The notes: generated by a model not told the origin, from the letters alone. A stretch of DNA of 64,000 nucleotides from Mucilaginibacter agri (GCF_009928685.1 NZ_WWEO01000044.1:837685-901684); one strand, 5' to 3'; shown: positions 1-9,023, numbered from the stretch's first letter. Numbers and translations: made by a program.

Positions 1-110
1 TCGTCGATAAATAACAATTTACCGGTTAAGGGTTGAGCTTTAGGTATAGTTAAACAATTTACGCTAATCAAGAAAGTTAACATAAATCTAATAAAATGCC
101 AATTTACCAT
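1..110 (-). CDS. partial exported protein, N-terminus only (candidate immunity partner of the Tae4-like gene)
   Basis: An ATG at 110 on the minus strand opens a frame that stays open to the window edge (36 codons seen). The first 25 or so residues are a basic start, a hydrophobic stretch (FMLTFLISVNCLTI) and a PKAQ-like cleavage region, so this looks like a Sec signal peptide. It starts 11 bases after the stop of the Tae4-like frame. Tae4 amidase effectors are normally followed by a periplasmic, signal-peptide-bearing Tai4 immunity protein, so position and export signal fit that role, but the mature part lies outside the window and nothing else supports it. Confidence 0.5.
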   Translation of the reverse strand, partial: MVNWHFIRFMLTFLISVNCLTIPKAQPLTGKLLFID

Positions 111-120
111 AGTGATTCTA

Positions 121-604
121 TTATTGCAATATCCATAAAACAATTTCCTTTACTTTTCCTGGGATATTAAAAGGCGTGTGATATATCCCGCCAACACAAT
201 ATTGACCATCAAAAATACTTGCATGCCCAGTTGCATTGTAGCCGTTTGAACTTGGATCATTTGCTTGCATCAAAAACAAACCTTTATGACCTGCAAACGC
301 CTTTTGATAGTTAATAAATACCCATAGTTCCTCCCTGACTCGTATTCATATCGATATCTGGCGTAGGAAAAACTTTCTTTAAATAATGAAATAGCTTTGC
401 TGCAGATAGAAAATAATATTTTCCGTCCGCTCCTTGAAATGTATGATCTTGAATATGGGGTATTGCAATACCTGATTTATTTAAAGCAATCGATACTCTT
501 AAGGCACAAGCATTTACATATCCGTTATTTATATAAAGCTGCTGAACTTCACCGCCAACTAAAGCCGCAACATCGGAACCCGGCATCTCTCCTCCATTAC
601 TCAA
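121..604 (-). pseudogene. Tae4-like peptidoglycan amidase domain, frameshifted
   Basis: The frame from 604 to 311 encodes residues typical of the front half of T6SS amidase effector 4: VGGEVQQ, then NACALRVSIALNKSG holding the catalytic Cys. It stops at 311. The other half is intact in a second frame: translation between about 338 and 121 gives WVFINYQKAFAGHKGLF, then ATGHASIFDG with the catalytic His, and ends in a TAA at 121-123. Removing one C from the CCC at 333-335 joins the halves as NTSQEELWVFINYQ. Tae4 enzymes cut the D-Glu-mDAP bond of peptidoglycan. The only start for the first half is TTG at 604, overlapping the stop of the upstream lipoprotein frame, and the C-terminal half is in the same frame as that lipoprotein, so all parts may be one gene with several indels. 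Real decay and sequencing error cannot be told apart here. Confidence 0.7.
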
Positions 605-1149
605 ATATCACCTAATAATCCATCTACCTTCTTTGGGCCTCCATTACTCCCGGTAACAGATTGAGTAGCTTTTGTATCAGCAACGATCTTTTTAGTATCC
701 AACCCCGCCAATTTAGTTCTTTTACCCTGGGCATACTTCATACCACGGATGTTTTTGTCCTGAAAAGAATAAGACATAATATTACCATTAAAATACTTCT
801 CGCCGAGTGCTTTATCTTGCCAGTTGTACAAAAAGGCTTTCAACTGCGCCTGGTCTTTTGTAAAAAATAAAGCTACGTGGTCTTTATTCTTAAACGGAAT
901 TTTAATTACGTGGTGATTATCTATAAATCGTTGTTGAATATTAGATAATTGAAGATCCTTTTGGTCTTCCGCCGATATGTTTTGCTCCACCCAAGCAAGT
1001 ACGTCTTTGCTATCGACACGCATTTCCGGCCGTAAACCATTAAAGTCAAAAGCTGTATTAGAGGACTTAGCAGTATTACTTGGTTGATTAAATTCTTTTC
1101 TACATGAAAGATAAGTAGAAGAGATTAAAGCGCTCATTAAAAGCACCAC
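601..1149 (-). CDS. lipoprotein N-terminal segment, probably the front of the Tae4-like protein
   Basis: 182 residues beginning with a hydrophobic stretch and a lipobox-like STYLSC, so an envelope lipoprotein. The body has no recognised enzyme motif; the piece ALFFTKD...KAFLYNWQDK...FNGNIMSYSFQDK resembles N-terminal regions of Bacteroidota lipoproteins seen before various C-terminal domains. The GTG at 1149 is a doubtful start: the frame is open upstream and reads NYAARQIKFVV into the hydrophobic core, and an ATGAAAAAA at 1184 would supply a proper MKK start if the A7 run (1175-1181 on the plus strand) had one more base. The 3' end overlaps the Tae4-like frame by a few bases (TTGA), and one extra T near 604 would fuse the two. 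I infer a single lipoprotein-amidase gene of about 121-1184 broken by three indels. Confidence 0.6.
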   Translation of the reverse strand: MVLLMSALISSTYLSCRKEFNQPSNTAKSSNTAFDFNGLRPEMRVDSKDVLAWVEQNISAEDQKDLQLSNIQQRFIDNHHVIKIPFKNKDHVALFFTKDQAQLKAFLYNWQDKALGEKYFNGNIMSYSFQDKNIRGMKYAQGKRTKLAGLDTKKIVADTKATQSVTGSNGGPKKVDGLLGDI

Positions 1150-1265
1150 AAATTTAATTTGCCTGGCGGCATAATTTTTTTCATATAAATTTTGATAAGG
1201 TTTAGCTTTTATACTAAAAATATTTCACCAAAGTTTCACTTCATCGAAAACTTGAATAACAAAAA

Positions 1266-1290
1266 AGCCTGCATGTAGTACATGCAGGCT
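1266..1290 (-). terminator. rho-independent terminator of the export operon
   Basis: A perfect 10-bp stem (AGCCTGCATG/CATGCAGGCT) with a 5-base loop, followed on the minus strand by a T run (A run at 1261-1266 on plus). It lies 23 bases past the stop of the HlyD-like gene. Confidence 0.8.
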
Positions 1291-1312
1291 CCCTATTAAA
1301 TATTAGGATGTC

Positions 1313-2668
1313 TTAATTCTTCGATTTATTATCTGCTGCAAACAACTTCGATTTATCAACCTTCTCTACCTCCATCTTGTCGTTCAATGTTTTGGAGATA
1401 GCAGAATACGGTGCAGAAACCACCTCGTCGCCAGCTTTAAGGCCGCTTAATATCTGTATGTTAGTATCGTCCTGTATGCCTGTGGTAACCAGCACTTGTG
1501 ATACTTTGCCAGCATTGTAAACAAATACGTACTCTTTGGTTACAGTTCCTATTTTTTGCTTACTGCTATCATCATCACTACCGTCATCCTTCTTCTTGGT
1601 GGCATCTTTATCTTTCTTATCATCGCGAGTTGTAACTGCCTGAATCGGTACAGAAAGTGCATTAGTATGGTTGGTTTGAATATCAACCGTAGCAGTTAAC
1701 CCCGGGCGGAATGGAGAGTGACCATTCACGCTTTTGTTGATCAGATCTTTGTACGAATCTGGATTTATACGCACTTTAACCGTAAAGTTAGTAACCTGAT
1801 CTGCGTTGGTACCCACCACGTTTGCCGAACTACCAATCTCATAAACCACGCCGGTAAACAATTTGCCGTTAAAAGCATCAATCTCAATTTTCGAAGAATC
1901 ACCTAAGCCAACACGGTTAATGTCGTTCTCGTTCACATCAACGTTAACGTCCATTTTACTCAGGTCAGATATAGTCATAATGTCGGTACCTGTCATTTGG
2001 GCTGTACCTACCACGCGTTCGCCTTTTTCTACAGATAGCTTCGATACCACGCCGTCAACCGGTGAGTAAATAGTTGTTTTAGCCAGGTTATCCTGCGCTT
2101 CTTTTACCGAAGCCTGTGATTGTGCCAAACCATATTGCGAGCCTACTACGCTTTGTTTTAAGCCTTCGATATTGGCTTTGGCGGCTGTATACTCGGCACG
2201 TGCGGCATCATATTCTGCAGCGGTAACTACTTTATCGTCGTAAAGCTGTTTGGTTCTTTTATACTTCGCTTCAGAGTTAGCGTAATTAGCTTGAGCCTGT
2301 GCCAGCATTTGGTTAGCATTACCTACACTGGCTTTTTGGCTATTGTAAGATGCTACAGCACGCTCATATCCCGATTTTAAGATATCCGGGCGAACGCGAC
2401 ATAATAACTGGCCTTTTTTAACGATATCCCCTTCTTTAATCGGCAATTCCACAATCTCGCCCGAAACCTCAGAGCTGATCTTTACCTCAACTTCGGGTTT
2501 AATTTTACCGCTTGCAGATACTACTTCGTTAATATCGCGAGTGGCGGCCTTTTCGGTGGCAACCTGAGTTTTTTGCGGCTTGCCAACAATACCCGTCGCT
2601 TTACCGATGATAAATAATACAATAAGTACTCCCAGAGCAATTAAAATGTATTTTGTAGTCTTTCCCAT
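1313..2668 (-). CDS. HlyD/MacA-family periplasmic adaptor subunit
   Basis: 451-residue membrane fusion protein linking an inner-membrane pump to an outer-membrane TolC-type channel. An N-terminal membrane anchor (YILIALGVLIVLFIIGKATG) is followed by a split biotinyl-lipoyl domain (KISSEVSGEIVELPIKEGDIVKKG near 63-85 and IYSPVDGVVSKLSVEKGERV near 200), an alpha-helical hairpin rich in Ala/Gln/Lys between them, then beta-barrel and membrane-proximal domains. A very charged stretch near residue 350 (KKDKDATKKKDDGSDDDSSK) looks like a flexible insert. It follows the TolC-type gene by 23 bases on the same strand, so the two form an operon. No ABC or RND pump gene is adjacent; in MacAB-type systems an ABC permease usually follows. 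Confidence 0.9.
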   Translation of the reverse strand: MGKTTKYILIALGVLIVLFIIGKATGIVGKPQKTQVATEKAATRDINEVVSASGKIKPEVEVKISSEVSGEIVELPIKEGDIVKKGQLLCRVRPDILKSGYERAVASYNSQKASVGNANQMLAQAQANYANSEAKYKRTKQLYDDKVVTAAEYDAARAEYTAAKANIEGLKQSVVGSQYGLAQSQASVKEAQDNLAKTTIYSPVDGVVSKLSVEKGERVVGTAQMTGTDIMTISDLSKMDVNVDVNENDINRVGLGDSSKIEIDAFNGKLFTGVVYEIGSSANVVGTNADQVTNFTVKVRINPDSYKDLINKSVNGHSPFRPGLTATVDIQTNHTNALSVPIQAVTTRDDKKDKDATKKKDDGSDDDSSKQKIGTVTKEYVFVYNAGKVSQVLVTTGIQDDTNIQILSGLKAGDEVVSAPYSAISKTLNDKMEVEKVDKSKLFAADNKSKN

Positions 2669-2691
2669 TATTAATTAAGGCTATTTATTTT

Positions 2692-4131
2692 TTAAAGAGT
2701 GATCGGATTTCCAAGATAATAATCAATTACCTTACTTCTGAATATTAGTTCGTAACGCGCCGCAATCATGTCAAACTGCGATTTGTTAAGGTTAGTTAAC
2801 GATGTATTGTAGTCCAAAGAGTTTACTAAACCTACATTGTAACGCTGTTGAGTAACGTTATAAGCATCTTTATTTGCCTGGTAAGTTTGTAATGCCGATT
2901 GGTATTTCTTATCTGCCGCCTGTACATCTAATACAGCCTGGCTTATGGTTTTTGTAAGTGTATTCTTAGCCAGTTGCGTTGCAAGCTCTGCATTTTGATA
3001 ACTTAACTTAGCCTTACGTACAGTAGTACGGCTCTGAAACCTGTTAAAGATCGGGATTTGCAGATTAAGCCCGACTGATCCGTTGTAGTGATCGCCAAAT
3101 TGGCTTGCAAAAGGATATGAAGTTGCAATAATCGGCGATGTTATGGTCGTAAAAACCGGCGTATTTGTTCCCTGCACCACCCCTATTTGCTGAGTTATGC
3201 TTTGCCCGCCTATTACGTTCTGCGATATACTTGAATAGTTGGATCCGATACCACCAAATAATGAAATGGTTGGATAATAATTACCCTTAGCTACTTTAAT
3301 CTGTTGCAGGTAAATACTTTGCTGGCTTTCGGCCAATTTGATATCCGGATTTATTTTAAGCGCAGTACCGATTACATAGTTAGCGTCATATGCAGATTTA
3401 ACATCGGTTATTTTGCTGATATCAGGCCTATCGATTTCTATAGCTGTAGTTGGATCCATTTCCATATACTGCTTCAAAGTAAGTACAGCGAGGTCTAATT
3501 GGTTTTGAGCGGTTGTTATATTTAGTTCGGCAGTTGATACCTGTGCCTTAGCTTGCGATACATCAGCAAGGGTAGAGTTTCCTACTTTAAGGCTTTTATC
3601 TGCACGATCTGCAGTCAATTGAGCAATTGCTATTTGTTGCTTGGCTGCGGTTACCAGATCCTGGTTGTTTAACACAGATAAATAAGTTGTTATCACATTC
3701 AACACCAAATCGTTCTTTATTTTGGCGGTGTTGTTTTTATCAGCATCCAGTGTAAGTTTATTGGCAACTATCTGGTTATGCAATTGTCCACCCTGGAATA
3801 ACGTAAGCGAAGCCTGCGCCTGCCCGTTTACATAGTAAAAAGTTTGATTAGAATATGCATAAGATGCCTGGTTAACACTACGACCAAAGTTATATGAGCC
3901 CTGTCCATTGGCACTTAAGCTGGGCAATAAATTATTCTTTGCCTGTTTATAATCTTCGGTAGCAAGTGCTTCGGTAAATTGCGATTGCTTGATTTGCAGG
4001 TTGCGGTCGAGCGCGTATTGAACTGCTTTCTCGAGCGTTATTTTCTCTTGTGCCTTTACAGCCGTGCTCGAAAGCAATAGCAGCACAAAAGCAGCTGGTT
4101 TTAAATTTTTTAAAGTAAACAGGTGTCTCAT
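2692..4131 (-). CDS. TolC-family outer-membrane efflux protein
   Basis: 479 residues from the ATG at 4131; a start at 4155 is possible but would put eight extra residues before the signal peptide MRHLFTLKNLKPAAFVLLLL...AVKAQ. Two OEP repeats, each with long amphipathic helices and short beta strands, fit the channel-tunnel trimer that crosses the outer membrane and periplasm. The N-terminal repeat has ALDRNLQIKQSQF and NNLLPSLSANGQGSYNFG, the C-terminal one has LNLQIPIFNRFQSRTTVRKA. It is the first gene of the operon with the adaptor. Substrate unknown. Confidence 0.92.
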   Translation of the reverse strand: MRHLFTLKNLKPAAFVLLLLSSTAVKAQEKITLEKAVQYALDRNLQIKQSQFTEALATEDYKQAKNNLLPSLSANGQGSYNFGRSVNQASYAYSNQTFYYVNGQAQASLTLFQGGQLHNQIVANKLTLDADKNNTAKIKNDLVLNVITTYLSVLNNQDLVTAAKQQIAIAQLTADRADKSLKVGNSTLADVSQAKAQVSTAELNITTAQNQLDLAVLTLKQYMEMDPTTAIEIDRPDISKITDVKSAYDANYVIGTALKINPDIKLAESQQSIYLQQIKVAKGNYYPTISLFGGIGSNYSSISQNVIGGQSITQQIGVVQGTNTPVFTTITSPIIATSYPFASQFGDHYNGSVGLNLQIPIFNRFQSRTTVRKAKLSYQNAELATQLAKNTLTKTISQAVLDVQAADKKYQSALQTYQANKDAYNVTQQRYNVGLVNSLDYNTSLTNLNKSQFDMIAARYELIFRSKVIDYYLGNPITL

Positions 4132-4221
4132 AATGTTGTATTTACAATTTTGCACAAGTGCTTACATTGTATCCCCGAATTTAATTTATTAAAGGTGGAA
4201 CTAATTTAATTTAATTTGTAA

Positions 4222-4842
4222 ATGTACCTGGTAAAAACACCCTGGCTGCTTAAGCAATTTTATTCCGACTTGCTGTGGAATGCTGATCGTGATAAGCGAA
4301 TCATTTATTTGACGTTTGACGACGGTCCCATACCTGTTGTTACACCCTTTGTACTAAAAATTTTAAAACAGTACCAAGCCAAGGCCACCTTCTTTTGTAT
4401 TGGCGATAATATACGCAAACATCCGGATGTATTTGAACAGGTAAAACAAGATGGGCACGCTATCGGCAATCACACTTTTCACCACCTTAAAGGATGGAAA
4501 ACTGATGATAAAACCTATGTTAAAGATATGCAGGATTGCCAGGAGTTAACCCGATCTCAATTATTTCGACCACCTTACGGGCGTATTAAAAAATCGCAGA
4601 CAAAAAGGCTTAAATCACTTTACCCCAATCTTAATATTATAATGTGGGACGTTTTAAGCGGCGATTTTGACATAAACCTATCTCCCGAAAATTGCCTGAA
4701 GAACGTAATTAAGCACACGGAGAGTGGCTCTATTGTGGTATTTCATGATAGTTTGAAAGCTTTTGACAGGTTGAAATATACATTGCCTAAAGCTTTAGAG
4801 CATTGGGCCAAGGAGGGGTATACGTTTAAATCACTATTTTAA
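4222..4842 (+). CDS. polysaccharide deacetylase (NodB homology, CE4)
   Basis: 206 residues making up little more than the NodB catalytic domain. Motif 1 TFDDG is at 31-35 (catalytic base and metal Asp), motif 2 HTFHH puts the metal His residues at 84 and 88, motif 3 RPPYG is at 116-120, motif 4 MWDVLSGDF at 141-149 and motif 5 VVFHDS at 172-177. All metal and catalytic residues look intact. These enzymes remove N- or O-acetyl groups from peptidoglycan or other polysaccharides. No signal peptide or anchor is evident, as is usual for small Bacteroidota members. Its TAA overlaps the ATG of the next gene by one base, so the two are translationally coupled. It is divergent from the TolC-type gene. 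Confidence 0.93.
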   Translation: MYLVKTPWLLKQFYSDLLWNADRDKRIIYLTFDDGPIPVVTPFVLKILKQYQAKATFFCIGDNIRKHPDVFEQVKQDGHAIGNHTFHHLKGWKTDDKTYVKDMQDCQELTRSQLFRPPYGRIKKSQTKRLKSLYPNLNIIMWDVLSGDFDINLSPENCLKNVIKHTESGSIVVFHDSLKAFDRLKYTLPKALEHWAKEGYTFKSLF

Positions 4843-5292
4843 TGAAGAATATAGACATTGTAAAAAAAGGAGATTGGATTTTTACCTGCGTTATGACTCC
4901 TTTGCAGTTCAGTCATTTTGAGACACGTAATCCAAATGATTATGATCAGGAATACCTTAATTCCTTAGATAGCGAAGCATATAGCAACTTTCTAAATGAC
5001 AGTTTTGAAACCACTGATGGTAGTAGTCATTCTTTCAAAAATTGTGGATGTAAGGTAATTAGCGAAGCTTATGCTAAATGGTTTATACAAAACAACATTC
5101 ATCTTATGTTTGACAAATACGAAAATTACGACAATAAATGGGATCTATATACTTATGATGTAAGACAGGCTTCAATGGCTGCTGGGCTACCATTTGAAGG
5201 ACTTTGATTATAGTCATACAATTTCTGCACTTTGGTTGCCTTTAACAGCCGGAGATAAATCTGATCCGGAACTACCTCAAAAAAACATATAA
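4842..5292 (+). pseudogene. unknown protein, probable frameshift near the 3' end
   Basis: The frame from ATG 4842 runs 121 codons to a TGA at 5205-5207 and encodes an acidic soluble protein with no family I recognise. Immediately after, another frame is open from 5164 to a TAA at 5290-5292 and reads like the natural continuation (LGYHLKDFDYSHTISALW, then LPLTAGDKSDPELPQKN). Loss of one base between about 5161 and 5205 would merge them into a product of roughly 149 residues. The gene overlaps the deacetylase by one base (TAATG). Its role is unknown; the coupling suggests function with the deacetylase. Confidence 0.5.
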
Positions 5293-5355
5293 TTAATTAA
5301 GTCTCTGTACTATATATTGTATATGGTTTTTGTAACTTTACTGATAGCCTCCTAA

Positions 5356-5589
5356 ATGAAAACAATTAAAGTAGATATCTTGCAAGAAGAAGCCCTTAAC
5401 TTATTAAGGGACCTGGAAGCCTTGAAGGTAATCCGCCTGCTCGATGTTGACCCGAAAGAAGAGGCATCTACTGAGATTAAATCGGCCAAAGGCAAAACTT
5501 TTGTCGCCCGATCACACGAAGAGATTGAACAGCGTTTGCGCGACCTGCGCAACGAATGGGATTCATTAGAGATCAGTTCATTTTCCTAA
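5356..5589 (+). CDS. small antitoxin-like protein
   Basis: 77 residues. The start MKTIKVDILQEEALNLLRDL resembles the short DNA-binding front segment of small antitoxin-like proteins common in Bacteroidota; the rest is charged and helical (HEEIEQRLRDLRNEWDSL). No toxin gene lies beside it: the next gene is methionine aminopeptidase, 117 bases on. It may be an orphan antitoxin or a conserved small protein with another job. Confidence 0.6.
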   Translation: MKTIKVDILQEEALNLLRDLEALKVIRLLDVDPKEEASTEIKSAKGKTFVARSHEEIEQRLRDLRNEWDSLEISSFS

Positions 5590-5676
5590 AACTTAATTAA
5601 TTCCCTCTAAAGTAATTTTACTGCCATCGCAATGCCACAGGGTTACTGTTAACTGGCTTCCCCGCACATTATTAGG

Positions 5677-5684
5677 TATATTTG
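5677..5684 (+). promoter_or_regulatory. -7 box of the map promoter
   Basis: TATATTTG matches the Bacteroidota -7 consensus TAnnTTTG exactly and lies 22 bases before the map ATG. No convincing -33 TTG element is visible. Confidence 0.45.
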
Positions 5685-5706
5685 CAAATAACATTTAAAT
5701 ACTACT

Positions 5707-6468
5707 ATGTCAATTAATTCAGAGGCAGAGCTTTTAGGCATGCAAAATATAAGCGAAGTTGTTGCTAAAGTACTTAAGGCTATGCGCGAGCATTGTAAGC
5801 CTGGTATGAGCGCCAAAGAGCTCGATGATTTTGGAGGTGCCATGATGGAAGAAATGGGCGCCAAATCGGCTCCTAAACTTACTTACGATTTCCCTGGCTA
5901 TACTTGTATTTGCGTAAACAACGAAGTGGCCCATGGTATCCCTTCTGCAGATAAAATATTTCAGGAAGGCGACCTTATTAATATAGATGTATCCGCCGAA
6001 CTTAACGGCTTCTGGGCCGACAACGGTGGCTCGTTTGTTTTAGGTGAAGACATAAACAATCATCAGCCACTGGTTGAGGCATCGCGCGAGATATTGCAAG
6101 CAGCGCTAAGCCAGATTAAAGGTGGTGTTAAAATATCCGACATCGGCTTACTGATAGAAAAGCAAGCGGCTAAACGCGGTTTTAAAGTAATCAAGAATCT
6201 GGCGGGCCACGGCGTAGGCCGCAGCCTTCACGAAGAACCACACGAAATATTAAACTATTGCGATCGGGACAATAAAACCCGTTTCCGCAAAAACTCGGTT
6301 GTTGCTATCGAAACCTTTATTGCCACTCACTCTACCTTCGCCAACGAAGGCGCAGACAAATGGACATTAACTGGCAACAAAGGGGGCTTTGTGGCACAGC
6401 ATGAGCATACCATATTGGTTACCGATGGCGCGCCTGTGATACTGACCAAGAGCAACGGGATTTATTAA
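5707..6468 (+). CDS. map: type I methionine aminopeptidase
   Basis: 253 residues, the usual length for a bacterial type I enzyme. It removes the initiator methionine from nascent proteins whose second residue is small. The metal ligands of the pita-bread fold can be followed in order: Asp in INIDVSAEL, Asp in GFWADNGGSF, His in AGHGVGRSLHEEP, Glu in VAIETF and Glu in AQHEHTILV. The substrate His is in NNEVAHGIPS. It appears monocistronic, with a promoter box just upstream and a palindromic repeat after it. Confidence 0.95.
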   Translation: MSINSEAELLGMQNISEVVAKVLKAMREHCKPGMSAKELDDFGGAMMEEMGAKSAPKLTYDFPGYTCICVNNEVAHGIPSADKIFQEGDLINIDVSAELNGFWADNGGSFVLGEDINNHQPLVEASREILQAALSQIKGGVKISDIGLLIEKQAAKRGFKVIKNLAGHGVGRSLHEEPHEILNYCDRDNKTRFRKNSVVAIETFIATHSTFANEGADKWTLTGNKGGFVAQHEHTILVTDGAPVILTKSNGIY

Positions 6469-6472
6469 AGAA

Positions 6473-6597
6473 AGAGTCAAGAATCGAGAATCAGGAGTCG
6501 AGAATTTCTGTCCTGATTCTTGCTTGTTGGTTTCCAGTTCTGTCAGAACTCAGGATTATATTTTGTCTTGATTCCTGACTCTCGATTCTTGACTCCA
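6473..6597. repeat. imperfect long inverted repeat (REP/MITE-like)
   Basis: GAGTCAAGAATCGAGAATCAGGAGTC at the left end is mirrored at the right by GATTCCTGACTCTCGATTCTTGACTC. Short copies of the same unit (GATTCTTG, AATCAGGA) recur inside. The 125-bp segment could fold into one large hairpin. It sits between map and aconitase and carries no credible gene. Confidence 0.6.
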
Positions 6598-6736
6598 TTA
6601 TTTAGAATTTATCCAAATAACATTTGCCTAAAGCTAGGTTACTATTTGGGTGTTAAATTTTGTACATTCGCCGCGTTAGGCCTGTTAAAGGGTTTACACA
6701 TCGGATTTTACATTTCACTTAAAAAATCAAATACAA

Positions 6737-9001
6737 ATGGCTTTTGATTTAGACATGATCAAAAAGGTTTACGATCGTTACAGCACGCGTATTGACGCTG
6801 CCCGTAAAGCGACCGGTAAATCATTGACCCTTACAGAGAAAATTTTATACGCTCACTTATCAGAAGGTGATGCTAAGGCTGCATTTGCACGTGGTGTTGA
6901 CTACGTTGACTTTGCACCAGACCGTGTGGCTATGCAAGATGCTACTGCACAAATGGCCTTGTTGCAATTTATGCAAGCTGGCCGTCCGCAAGTGGCAGTA
7001 CCTTCTACCGTACATTGCGATCACCTGATTCAGGCTAAAATTGGCGCAGATCAGGATCTTTCTACTGCAAAAGATATAAACAAAGAAGTTTACGATTTCT
7101 TATCGTCTGTTTCTGATAAATATGGTATCGGTTTCTGGAAACCAGGCGCTGGTATCATTCACCAGGTAGTGTTAGAGAACTACGCTTTCCCGGGTGGTAT
7201 GATGATTGGTACCGACTCACACACACCTAACGCAGGTGGTTTGGGTATGGTTGCCATTGGTGTTGGTGGTGCTGATGCCTGCGACGTTATGGCCGGCTTA
7301 CCTTGGGAGCTAAAATTCCCTAAACTTATTGGTGTACACTTAACAGGTAAACTTTCTGGCTGGACTTCTGCAAAAGACGTAATCCTTAAAGTTGCTGGTA
7401 TCCTTACCGTAAAAGGTGGTACAGGTGCAATTGTTGAATACTTCGGCGAAGGTGCCCGTTCATTATCTGCAACTGGTAAAGGTACAATCTGTAACATGGG
7501 CGCCGAGATTGGTGCTACTACCTCTATCTTCGGTTACGACGAAAAAGCAGAAGATTACCTGCGTGGTACTAAACGTGGCGAAATTGCTGATGCAGCTAAT
7601 GCTATTAAAGAACACTTAACAGGTGATGCCGATGTTTACGCTAATCCAGAGCAATACTTTGACCAGGTAATTGAAATTAACCTGAGCGAATTAGAGCCAC
7701 ACGTAAACGGTCCGTTCACTCCGGATTTGGCTTGGCCTATCTCTAAATTTGCTACCGCTGTTAAAGAAAACGGCTGGCCTGTAAAATTAGAAGTTGGCTT
7801 GATTGGTTCTTGTACCAACTCATCTTACGAGGATATTACCCGTGCAGCATCTATCGCTCAACAGGCTATCGATAAAAACTTAAAAGCTAAAGCAGAGTAC
7901 ACCGTAACCCCTGGTTCTGAATTGGTACGTTACACTGTAGAGCGCGACGGTTACTTAAATACTTTCGAGCAAATTGGTGGTGTTGTATTAGCCAATGCCT
8001 GCGGTCCATGTATCGGTCAGTGGTCACGTCATACTGATGATCCAACCCGCAAAAACTCCATCATCACTTCGTTTAACCGTAACTTCGCTAAACGCCAGGA
8101 TGGTAACCCTAACACGCATGCTTTCGTAGCATCTCCGGAGATTGTTACTGTGTTTGCTATTGTGGGCGACTTAAGCTTTAACCCGTTGACTGACTCTGTT
8201 ACCAACGAAGCTGGTGAGCAAGTAAAATTTGACGAACCGGTTGGTATTGAAATGCCGATTAAAGGTTATGCGGTTGAAGATGCAGGTTACCAGGCACCGG
8301 CAGAAGATGGCAGCGCTGTAGAAGTTAAGGTTGATCCAAAATCTTCTCGTTTACAATTGCTTGAGCCGTTTGCAGCATGGGAAGGTACAGACATTACCGG
8401 CTTAAAACTTTTGATTAAAGCTAAAGGTAAATGTACTACTGACCATATCTCTATGGCTGGCCCATGGTTGAAATTCCGTGGTCACTTAGATAACATTTCA
8501 AACAACATGTTGATCGGTGCGATCAACTACTTTAATAACAGCCCTGATTCGGTTAAAAACGAATTAACCGGCGAATACGGTCCGGTACCGGCTACCCAAC
8601 GCGATTACAAAGCACACGGTATCGGTTCAATCGTAGTAGGCGACGAAAACTATGGCGAAGGTTCATCACGTGAGCACGCAGCTATGGAACCACGTCACTT
8701 AGGGGTTCGTGCTATCCTGGTAAAATCATTTGCCCGTATTCACGAAACCAACCTTAAAAAACAAGGTATGTTGGGTATCACCTTTGCAGATACTGCAGAT
8801 TATGATAAAATCCTTGAGGACGATACAATCGATATCGTTGGCTTAACTGAATTTGCTCCGGGCAAACAGTTAACTGTAGTATTACATCACAAAGATGGCT
8901 CAACAGAATCATTCCCTGTTAACCATACTTACAACGCTCAGCAAATTGAGTGGTTTAAAGCCGGTGGTGCATTAAATATCATCCGCAAACAAATGCAATA
9001 A
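6737..9001 (+). CDS. aconitate hydratase (mitochondrial-type)
   Basis: 754 residues converting citrate to isocitrate through cis-aconitate in the TCA cycle. The three [4Fe-4S] cysteines are C359 (GSCTNSSYED), C422 and C425 (ACGPCIGQW). Further hallmarks are VHCDHLIQ, IGTDSHTPNAGGLGM near the front and YGEGSSREHAAMEPR in the C-terminal swivel domain. The start MAFDLDMIKKVYDRY and overall length fit the mitochondrial-type aconitase found in Bacteroidota rather than AcnA or AcnB of enterobacteria. Codon use suggests high expression. A strong terminator follows. Confidence 0.97.
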   Translation: MAFDLDMIKKVYDRYSTRIDAARKATGKSLTLTEKILYAHLSEGDAKAAFARGVDYVDFAPDRVAMQDATAQMALLQFMQAGRPQVAVPSTVHCDHLIQAKIGADQDLSTAKDINKEVYDFLSSVSDKYGIGFWKPGAGIIHQVVLENYAFPGGMMIGTDSHTPNAGGLGMVAIGVGGADACDVMAGLPWELKFPKLIGVHLTGKLSGWTSAKDVILKVAGILTVKGGTGAIVEYFGEGARSLSATGKGTICNMGAEIGATTSIFGYDEKAEDYLRGTKRGEIADAANAIKEHLTGDADVYANPEQYFDQVIEINLSELEPHVNGPFTPDLAWPISKFATAVKENGWPVKLEVGLIGSCTNSSYEDITRAASIAQQAIDKNLKAKAEYTVTPGSELVRYTVERDGYLNTFEQIGGVVLANACGPCIGQWSRHTDDPTRKNSIITSFNRNFAKRQDGNPNTHAFVASPEIVTVFAIVGDLSFNPLTDSVTNEAGEQVKFDEPVGIEMPIKGYAVEDAGYQAPAEDGSAVEVKVDPKSSRLQLLEPFAAWEGTDITGLKLLIKAKGKCTTDHISMAGPWLKFRGHLDNISNNMLIGAINYFNNSPDSVKNELTGEYGPVPATQRDYKAHGIGSIVVGDENYGEGSSREHAAMEPRHLGVRAILVKSFARIHETNLKKQGMLGITFADTADYDKILEDDTIDIVGLTEFAPGKQLTVVLHHKDGSTESFPVNHTYNAQQIEWFKAGGALNIIRKQMQ

Positions 9002-9023
9002 TTAACTTAGGTTAGTGAATATG

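Noticed and set aside
1313..4131. Complete MacAB-TolC or RND pump operon
   Set aside because: Only adaptor and channel genes are present; no ABC or RND pump is adjacent, and the MacB-like permease at 48028 is too far away to assign.
5356..5589. Toxin-antitoxin pair
   Set aside because: No toxin-like frame lies next to the antitoxin-like gene; both neighbours are unrelated.
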